Shown one piece after another: positions 55,924 to 64,000 of a stretch of DNA of 64,000 nt. Source of the stretch: Calamus simplicifolius. Lineage: Eukaryota > Streptophyta > Magnoliopsida > Arecales > Arecaceae. The translations under genes were made by a program, and so were the position numbers. Within the stretch, counting starts at the first letter, position 1; each line of letters starts with the position of its first letter. The stretch is from contig UESW01004769.1 of the NCBI GenBank assembly GCA_900491605.1, positions 1 to 64,000 of the forward strand, read 5' to 3'. Below the pieces are notes generated by a model. The model was not told the DNA's origin. It did no database searches and saw only the letters and a program-made list of their open reading frames with translations.

Positions 55924-58900
55924 ATGAAGATCTTTATTTGGAATGTTCGAGGTGCTAGTAAGCCCTCATTTCGTTCCTCTTTTGGTAGATTGATGCAATT
56001 ATATAATTTTGATATATGTGTTCTTCTAGAAACTAGGCTGTCTGGGGGTATTTTGGCCATTTGGAGCGATTCTGCTGTTACGATTGATGCTTTCCATCAG
56101 TGTAACCAGCAGATCAGTCTTATTGTCACTGAGGGGACTTTTGATCCCTGGCTCCTATCGGCAGTCTATGCCAGTACAGATTACTAGGAGAGATGGGTCC
56201 TTTGGTCCGAGTTACTTTCTCTCCTTGCTCAAGGGCTTCCTTCTATCATTGCCGATGACTTTAACTGTATCTCTGAGGCTGGTGAAAAGTGGGGGGGCAG
56301 AAGAGTCACTGGCTCTGCCAACATTATTGATTTTAGGACTTTTATCGAGTCTTCTGGGCTGATGGATTTGGGGTACTCGGGGCTCCAATTCACTTAGTGT
56401 AACAATCGGCAGGGGTCTACTCGTGTGTAGGAGAGATTGGATAGAGCTCTTGCCACGGCTCCGTGGCTTCAGAAGTACCCAGCTGTTACTATTACTCACC
56501 TCCTGAGGATCGCTTTTGATCACTGCCCTATTTTGATATCTACAGAGGCTGACCAGCATCAGAGGAAACAGTTTAGATTCGAGCGATTCTGGATGTTCCA
56601 TTCGGCTGCTCGGACTATTATTTCTTAAATTTGGTACCTTCCTATTAGGGGTGATGCTGTTTATAGGTTATATCGCCGTCTTTTGCTGGCCAGGCGTAGA
56701 CTTTCTAGATGGAACAGACTGAGGTTGGGGATCTGGTTAGGCAAGTGGAGCAGGTTAAAGCCAACATAAGTGCCCTTCAGATGAAGGAGGATCAGGATGG
56801 ATTTCTTATGGACTCTGATCTCTCCTTGCTGCGCAAGAATCTTGCTCATCACTACTCCTTCTTCGATAGCAGGAGTTGTTTTGGAGGCAGAGGTCCAGGG
56901 TTCAGTGGATTTATGAAGGAGACCGCAATATCAGATTCTTCCACCAGGCTACTCTGAGGTGGCGAGCTGCTAATAGGATTCGGAGGATAGCTGATGATGA
57001 GGGGCATTTCTGGAGGACATCCAGTCTATTCAGACTCAGCATCTCCACTTCTTTCAGTCTAGATAGACTGAGTCCACTGGTGATAGTTTTCTCTTCGGAT
57101 AATGCTATGCTTGTCAGGCCAATCACTGTGGAGGAGATTTGCCTGGCCCTTTGGGATCTTGGTCTGGACAAGGCCCTAGGGCATGATGGGTTTTCGCCCT
57201 TCTTTTTCCATCACTATTGGGATATTGTGGGGAGGAGGTGGTTCAGGCTATCCAGTTAGTTTTTCAATCTAAACGCATTCCTTTGGATTGGAATCGGACT
57301 CTTATCACTCTTGTGCCTAAGCACTCTGATGCTTCTCTCCCTCAGCATTTTAGGCCTATCAGTTTATGCACTACTTTGTATAAGGTATGTGCCCGTCTTT
57401 TAGCCAGCCACCTTTATGCAGTAATTCCCCATCTTATTTCAGTGGAGTAGGGGTCATTCATTAGAGGGTGTTCCATCTCGGACAACGTCCTCTACTCAGG
57501 AGTTTATGCATGATCTCCAGAGAGCCCCTACCAGACGGTGTCTTATGGCTGTTAAGTTCGATATAGAGAGAGCTTTTGATAGACTGAGCTGGGCCTTTCT
57601 GCACTGTTCTCTTCAGGAGTTTGGGTTTGACGAGTTGTTTATTGAGTGGGTTATGGCATGTATTCAGAGGCCTTCTTTCTCTTTGATTATTAATGGGAGT
57701 TCGACTAAGTTTTTCCATTCTTCTATGGGGTTAAATCAGGGGCGTCCCCTATTCCCCTTGTTGTTCATTCTGGCAGCGGATGATCTTTCTCGAGCTTTCT
57801 ATCAGGCTCAGCAAGACCGGACCATTGTTCCTTTTATGGCTGGGGTTGGGGGCCCTTTTGTCTCTCATCTTCTGTTTGCCGATGATTGCATTTTTTTGGG
57901 TCAGGCTTCTAGTGATAATGCGGCTGTTCTTGATTCTATTCTTCAGCATTATTGTCGGGCTTCAGGGTAGAAGGTCAATTTTCTTAAGTCTTCCATTTGC
58001 TTCGGCCTGAAGACTACCAGATCAACCAGAGAAGCCATTACCAATATGTTGGGTATCTCTACTCAGACTGACCGGTTTATGTATCTGGGGATCCCCATGA
58101 CTGATAGACGACCTCGTTGCTCTGACTATGTCGATCTGGAGAGGCGGGTCCATCAGCATATTGAGGGTTGGCAGGTCACCGGCTTATCTATGATGGCTAG
58201 AGTTACCATTATTCGATCGGTTCTTTCCTCCCTTCCTCTTTATCTGCTTTCAAATGCGGCCATCCCAATTACCTGTCTTAAGAGGATTGAGAGATGTTTT
58301 AGAGATTTCCTTTGGGCCTCCATACAAGATGGGCATGGTATTCACCTTTTATCTTGGGATGTGATCTGTATGCCAATTCAAGATGGTGGCCTTGGGATCC
58401 AATCTCTGATGGTCAGGCGTCAAGCTCTTTTGGCCAGGCATGCATTGCGTTTCCTCCTGGAGCCGCAATGTCTGTGGAGCTCTTTAATGCGTGCGAGGTA
58501 TGGTGATTGAAAGTCCGGGGAGTATATAGAGCCGCCCTGGGGGTGTTCCTCCTTTTGGAAGGAGGTGTGTCATTATGGTGACTCTATCCTGAAGAATATC
58601 TCATGGATGACTGGTGATGGTCTTTCCATTGATGTTATTCAGGATTCTTGGATCTCTAAGCTCCCTCTATCTCGATGGCCTTCTTTTATTAGTATTGATG
58701 TTCCCACTAATTTGAGGGTTAAGGATTTGATTTCATCAGATCCCCCCTCTTGGCATACCCCTATGGTGACTAGCTTCTTCAGTGACGAGCTCTCTCGGCG
58801 GATTCTCTCCATTCCTCTTACTTCTGACCCTTCGACGGATGTGCTATGGCAGAGATCTTGTCTTTCTAGGGCCCCTTCTAGGGACCTTATAAAGGTTTTT

Positions 58901-59935
58901 AGGCCCTAGCCCCAGTGCACGAAGGATGCTGTTTGGATCTAGTCGCTTCCCACTCTTCCTCGGGTTCAGTTATTTATTTGGAAGCTTGTATGGGACTGTC
59001 TTCCGATGAGTGCTATGCTCTCCCATAGGGGTTTGCCAATTCAGCCGACTTTTCCTCTGTGTGGATTGGAGGATGAGTTTACGGATCATGCTATTTTCAT
59101 ATGCCCTAGAGCCAAGCGGATTTGGCACTTGATGGGTTATTTTTGTACAGTGGAGGCTTCTGGTTCCCCACGATCTCTCTTTCTTTATGATCTCCGAAGG
59201 GACTCTCAACATATGCGTAGTCTTTGGACGGTCACGGCTTATTAGATTTAGATATCGAGGAACCAGCTCATTTTCTCAGAGGATTTTATTTCTTCACATC
59301 GGCTTGTGCGGAAGATTATATCTTTGTCTGTGAACTGCGCCCATGCTTTTCAAGCGGTTGGTTCTGACTCCTCTGGCCTCTGGGGATCCCTTGCTGCTTT
59401 AACAGTGAACCGACATACTGTTTTTATTTCTTGGGAGCTCCCCACCAGGATTTGTCAAAATCAACTTTGATGGAAGTGTCCGTGAAAGACTTGCTGGTTC
59501 TGCTTTCATCATCCGAGGGCCGCAGGGTGATATGTTGGCAACGGATGGATTTGGCACCCTTTATTCCTCTGTCCCTATGATAGAGCTTTATGCTATGTGG
59601 GCAGGTATTTCTTATGCCTCTCAGATTCTTCATGCTCATAGATTCGTGATCGAGGGTGATTCGATGACGGTTATTCGATGGCTGAGAAAGGAGAATTTTT
59701 CTGAAGCCCCCACTATCCCTATTCTTAGGGACATATGGTCTATCCTGCAGAAAGTTGATATTGTCCAAATACATCACATATACCGAGAAGCCAATGCGAT
59801 GGCTGACTGGACGGCTGCTTCAGTGGCTCAGCATGCTGGTTATTGGATATGAAGGCAGGATGACCCCTGCCCTATTGTTTTGCAGCAAATTTTGTATTCC
59901 AATATATCTGGGTTGATTCGCACTAGATTAGTGTG
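55924..59935 (+). pseudogene. LINE E ORF2 (endonuclease, reverse transcriptase, RNase H)
   Basis: Starts MKIFIWNVRGASKPSFRSSF, the first strand of an APE-type endonuclease. The site equivalent to GDFNCI reads ADDFNCI. RT follows, with GHDGFSPFFFHHYW, FRPISLCTTLYK and the catalytic FADD (57875-57886). Zinc-binding RVT residues lie near 58970-59150, and RNase H at 59455-59850 with INFDGSV, MIELYAMW, IEGDSMTVIRWL and ANAMADW. Stops occur near 56185, 56396, 56429, 56627, 57448 and 57968, plus frameshifts. It cannot make a working protein. Confidence 0.85.
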
Positions 59936-60039
59936 ATCGTTTGCTTGTACCAAAAAAAAAAAGATCAGCTATCATGCCAGCCAAAGGCAGATAACTAACA
60001 GTGATTTTTTTTTATTTTTAAAAAAATTCTGTATATAAT

Positions 60040-61130
60040 GATATTTAAGCTATTTGGTCCACAGTCAATTAGTAGACTAAGTGCTTCCTTATCACAATAT
60101 ATGAGAAGGTTCAATAGAGATACATAGTTCTAAATCTTTGAATCTAAATAATATAAGTAAATTAGTGCTATAAGCAATATATTCTATCTCGCAACATAGC
60201 CATATTTCTTACTATACTAAAAAAAGGTAGAACCACTAAAAGTAAATACATATCAAGATATTGATTTACAATCATCAATATCGTTGGCAAAGTTAGCATC
60301 TAAATAACTAATTACTTTTAGTTCATTAGCTTGGTAACATAATTTAAGAATTTTAGTATCTTTGATATATATAAATAGAGGTATATTAAGATTATTTAGG
60401 TACCTACAACATAAACTATATTAGGCTTAGAGCAAAGCATAACATACGTTAAACTTTCTGTTGCTTATGAATAAAGAATATTTAAATTTTTTAATTTCCT
60501 TTAGTTGGAAAATCTTTTTTACTTAAATTTATACCTCTTTCAATAGAAGTAAATAATGGTTTACAATTTTATTTTAAATCTTTTAAGAATATAATCAAGA
60601 TACAGTTTCTAACTTAAACATAATATTTTAGATTTTCTATCTCTGATAACTTTGATTCTGAAAGCATGAGATGTTTCTCCTATATCTCTTGTTTCAAATT
60701 GGGGATTTAACCATGGTTTGGTTTGTTTAATTATTTCTAAACTATGTCTAACAAGTAACATATGATGTGCATATTAAGAATGATAAAATAGCTTCTATTT
60801 TTTAAAATAGATGCACAATGATCTAATGTATTGACAACATATCATAACTTTAAAATTGCATTATAAAAATTAAAATACCATTAATGAGATGATTATTTCA
60901 ATATATATAACATTTTTTTAAACAATATACTTTATCTTCCTATCCTTTTATTATGAAGCCCTCAAGTTGTTACATATACATTGTTTCATTTAATTTACCA
61001 CCAAGAAAAGCAGTTTTCATATCTAGATGTATGTGTTCTAAATCAAAGAAAGTAACATTGGCTAGGATTATTCTAGTATATGTATAGTTTACTATAAAAA
61101 AAAGATATTAAAAAAGTCTATACCTCCTCT
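60040..61130 (-). pseudogene. Copia pol fossil (reverse transcriptase and RNase H)
   Basis: Minus-strand translation in shifting frames gives HLDMKTAFLGGKLNETMYM (RT, about 61040). Further on come SHAFRIKVIRDRKSKILCLS, then SLTYVMLCSKPNIVYVVG (about 60440). The RNase H stretch ANELKVISYLDANFANDIDD (about 60300-60240) follows. The order and words are those of Copia polyproteins. There are many stops and high AT content, so it is an old relic without visible LTRs. Confidence 0.75.
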
Positions 61131-61500
61131 TTAAATAAAACCTTTAGTTACTCCCTTAACTTGATACTTACCTAGAGAAACATCATATCTAAATTTCTAA
61201 CGGCACCCAAGAAGTTTGCCAAGGAGATAGGAGGGCGGTGAGATTCTCATAGCCTTCTGGGAGGCTGAACTTAGTGTATCCATGCAAGTTCTTTAGTAAA
61301 CAAAGTTAATATATGGTTATTTAAATATTCATGTTTTTGGTGTAAAAATAAAAATAAAAAAATAAGAATAATTACCCATATCTTGATATATTTATATAAA
61401 TATTTAGTTGTCTATAAATATTCTTATTTTTCAATAAACAAATAAAAGAATAAAAAAATAATAATTACAAATATCATTACTTTAAAAAAAGAATATAGTT

Positions 61501-61550
<50 letters not shown>

Positions 61551-61565
61551 ATTTCACTCGGATGA
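61131..61565. other. AT-rich spacer with (AT)n
   Basis: No gene. An (AT)n microsatellite lies at 61504-61548, just before the Mutator-type element. Confidence 0.5.
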
Positions 61566-61574
61566 CTGCTAAAA

Positions 61575-62223
61575 GGGAATTTCTATTTGCACCACTTGGA
61601 TTGCTCAGTGTACCCCAATTTTTTTTTTAAAAAAAATGTCTAAACTATCCTTAGCACCCCGATCTCCCCCCTCCCTTTCCTGACACCTACGCCCCCCCTC
61701 CCACTCCTCTCCTCTCCTTGGCACCATCCCCCACCCCTTCTTCTGGTCCTCGTCTTCTCCCCTTCCATCCTCGGCACGTCCCTCATCCACTCTCCTTCCC
61801 TCGGCCCCGGTCTTCTCCCCACTCCTTGGTCCTGGCACCATCTCCTCCCATGCCTGACATCGTGCCAAGGAGGGGAGGAAACGGTGCCGAAGCCAAAGAG
61901 TGGGGAGGAGACCAGGGCCGAGGGAAGGGTGGGAGGGCAGTGCCGGAAAGGGAAGAGAAGGAGACGGGGCCGGGGGAGAGGGGTGGGGGCAGTGCCAGGG
62001 AGAGGGGAGAGAGGGGCCGCCGAGGAGGAAAGGAGAGGAGATGGGGGCTGGGAGGGAGGGGTGGGGGCGGTGCCAGGAAGGGAGGAGGAGAGGGAGAAGG
62101 CGTCGGTGCCGGAAAGGGAGGAAGGGAGGAGGAGGTGGGGGTGCTAAAGGTAGTTTAGGATTTTTTTTAAAAAAATTTGGGAGGATGCATTGAGCAATTT
62201 GAGGTGTGCAAATAGAAATTCCC
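61575..62223. mobile_element. Non-autonomous Mutator-type fold-back element with 9-bp target duplication
   Basis: Inverted ends of roughly 50 bp (GGGAATTTCTATTTGCACC at 61575; its near-complement ends at 62223) are flanked by a perfect 9-bp duplication CTGCTAAAA (61566-61574 and 62224-62232), the Mutator-superfamily length. The interior is one large imperfect palindrome: a pyrimidine-rich left arm (about 61660-61850) and a purine-rich right arm (about 61865-62145). Open frames up to 146 codons follow from this bias and are not considered genes. A truncated relative lies at 860-1359. Confidence 0.85.
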
Positions 62224-62479
62224 CTGCTAAAATGTTGGAATTCTTTGAAATAAAATAGGTGGGGTTTGCATGATGACCGTTATAAATTTTGTTATTAATC
62301 CATTCAAATCTTAAAGCATATGATAATCAATTGAGAAGTTATTCGTCCGAAAGAATATCCAAAGTTCTTTTTCTTTCTACATAAAAACACCTAATCCGAT
62401 CCTTCTAATGGACCATATATTAATTACCTTGCACTCAAGCCTTAAAGGGCCAAGCAAGTTAAAGACTGCTCAATCTACG
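62224..62479. other. Spacer, no gene seen
   Basis: Starts with the right copy of the 9-bp target duplication. The remainder is unclassified. Confidence 0.5.
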
Positions 62480-64000
62480 GAAAGTGCTTTAAGCTTCGTG
62501 CTGCATTGGCTCCAGCATCCTCTGCTTAGGCTGCTTTAAGATTTGTGCTTTCGACCATGGTCTGCCTGATCTTTGGTGTGTCAGGTCGTCTTCGGTGGTC
62601 CTTCTGTTCTGGTTGGTTGCCTTGCTGGGTCTCTCTGCTTCTATGGCTTCGAATGGGGAGTCTGCTGGCCCGAAGGTGCTGAACAAGGGCCAAGCGATCG
62701 ATTTTGTTTAGGTATCGTCTTCTCCATCGCCGATGGAGGTGATCGAGCTGGAGGGCCGCTTTCCATAGGTCATCCATATCTCTGTTGCAATGCTGGAGGA
62801 GGCCAACGCCTACTGGAAGGAGCAGGCCATCTTGGCCTGTACTTTTCAGCACCGGGTTTCGCCTGATGCCTTCATAAGGGAGTTCCGGCGAGCGGGTGTT
62901 GCTGGAGTCATTCAGCCGCTTAGCCTTGCTCATCGCTGCCATATCTTCAGGTTTGAGGACTCAGGAACGAAGGAAATGGTGCTTAGCCATCCGTGGGTGG
63001 TCAATGGGCTGCCTGTTGCCATGGAGGCATGGCGGCCGGAGTTCGTTCCGACGGCGGATGCAGTGTCCTTCGCCCTCCTCTGGGTGCATCTGCCCTCTCT
63101 TCCGGTTGAATTCTGGAACAAAGCTGTGCTGGGAGATATTTTGGCGTCGACAAGTCAGTTCGTGTTCGCCGACTCTGCTACCCGGCTACTGTCCAAGGGG
63201 GATTCGCCAGGGCTTGTGTCCGTGTGGATCTCTGGCATCCTCTTCGACCGGGTGTCAGAATCCAGGGTACGGGCTCCCCCTTTTGGCAACAATTCCAGTT
63301 TGAGCACCTGGATGGCATATGCCCCTGTTGTGGCTCGATCTACCTTACTGGCCCCTGTTCTCCATCATCCCCGTCTCCGGCTGCAGAGCTGCCTTCGGCC
63401 AGGCCTTGCTTTGGGCCTTGGATGTCGGCTACCCGCCATCATCGATCTTTGGGTTTGGTGCAGAAGAAATTGTCGATGCCTTCTGGGTCCTCCCAAGCTG
63501 CTTCTCACTCTCCCTCAACAGGGTCTTTGAAGTCGGACTTGGTGAATGAGGGTTGGTTATCTCCTGCCAAGTTGGCTCGTCGGCGCTCATCTAAGTCCGG
63601 CAACACCTCCGCCAGTGTGGTAGCGAGTCCTACTCATGCTCTGGCTGGACTGAAGTCTGTTTATGGGCCATCTACTGAGGGTTCCAGTGTTGCAAGGGGC
63701 ATGCCGGTTGAGGGGGCTTGTGCCAGTTCCTACTGTTCTAAGGAGACTGAGAAGAATGAAGTTCAAACTAAGGGTACTGACCTTCAGCTCACTGTGTTCC
63801 AAAAATCGAAGTCTAACAACCCATTTTCCCTTCTGGGTGTGGGTATTTGGGAAGGTAGACCCACTGCTCGGTCAGATGCTAATCCGGGCCCTTCTAAATG
63901 TGCCAGGCCTGAGGAGTCCTGTCCCTTGCGGACGTCCTCTAAAAACGAGAAACGGAAAGGCAAAGGCATTACTGCTTTGGCCAGAGAGTCCAAGGAGAAG
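62480..64000 (+). pseudogene. L1-type LINE copy F, ORF1, cut by the window end
   Basis: ORF1 begins at 62643 (MASNGESAGPKVLNKGQ). After two stops it continues with MLEEANAYWKEQAILACTF, HRCHIFRFEDSGTKEMVL and the DUF4283-type LLWVHLPSLPVEFW. One base is missing in a G-run near 63200. Beyond it, an open frame to the window end carries VRVDLWHPLRPG and a knuckle CPCCGSIYLTGPC, in which the usual histidine is tyrosine. It is related to copies D and E but from a clearly different subfamily, and its upstream sequence does not match theirs. Confidence 0.82.

Larger units (their letters stand above)
54190..59961 (+). mobile_element. L1-type LINE copy E, full length but inactive
   Basis: The only copy in the window with every LINE part from ORF1 to the poly(A) tail (59952-59961). 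Order: ORF1, endonuclease, reverse transcriptase, zinc-binding region, RNase H. Several stops and frameshifts inactivate it. Where copy D can be compared, the stops come from C-to-T or G-to-A changes. Confidence 0.88.

Noticed and set aside
61605..62193. Open frames in the fold-back element at the right side
   Set aside because: Same base-bias artefact as at 763-1425; they overlap on both strands.

Overview
The window is plant nuclear DNA. It has spliced genes with GT/AG introns, two plant membrane-transporter genes (a HAK/KUP potassium transporter and a MATE efflux carrier), a plant PPR relic, and mainly transposable elements of plant-specific lineages: Athila and Tat/Retand-like gypsy, Copia, Mutator, CACTA, Tourist, Angio-type SINE, and L1 LINEs with a plant RNase H. 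A monocot, perhaps palm-like, genome is my guess from the general look of the repeats; nothing seen proves it.

Layout. 1-9 kb: an LTR with primer-binding site, a truncated fold-back element, then a decayed Mutator transposase (minus strand) split by a complete 4.0 kb LTR retrotransposon with a 5-bp target duplication. 9.0-16.3 kb: an Athila-type gypsy element that has lost most of pol and carries a Tourist MITE in its leader. 16.5-20 kb: a PPR fossil, a CACTA end built of palindromic repeats, fold-back repeats, microsatellites and a SINE. 20.9-28.5 kb (minus): a nine-exon HAK5-like potassium transporter. 29-31.1 kb: a probable solo LTR. 32.7-38.8 kb: several truncated LINE copies on both strands. 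40.6-43.1 kb (minus): a seven-exon MATE transporter. 45.4-60 kb: two long, nearly identical direct copies, each with 1.4 kb of sequence followed by a LINE, separated by a Copia LTR piece, a CACTA end and a CG/GATC-rich minisatellite. 60-61.1 kb: a Copia pol fossil. 61.6-62.2 kb: an intact Mutator-type fold-back element with 9-bp target duplications. 62.5-64 kb: the start of another LINE, cut by the window end.

Only two loci look like host genes: the K+ transporter and the MATE carrier. Both keep every splice site and all recognisable family blocks, yet reading them through needs one missing base restored at four places (HAK) and three places (MATE). Most of these lie in short homopolymers, so they may be sequence errors or young pseudogenization. 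No RNA genes, CRISPR arrays or operons were found. The best leads for something new are the CACTA-linked GATC minisatellite and duplication junction near 52.7 kb, the purine/pyrimidine fold-back Mutator element, and the recurrent single-base deletions.
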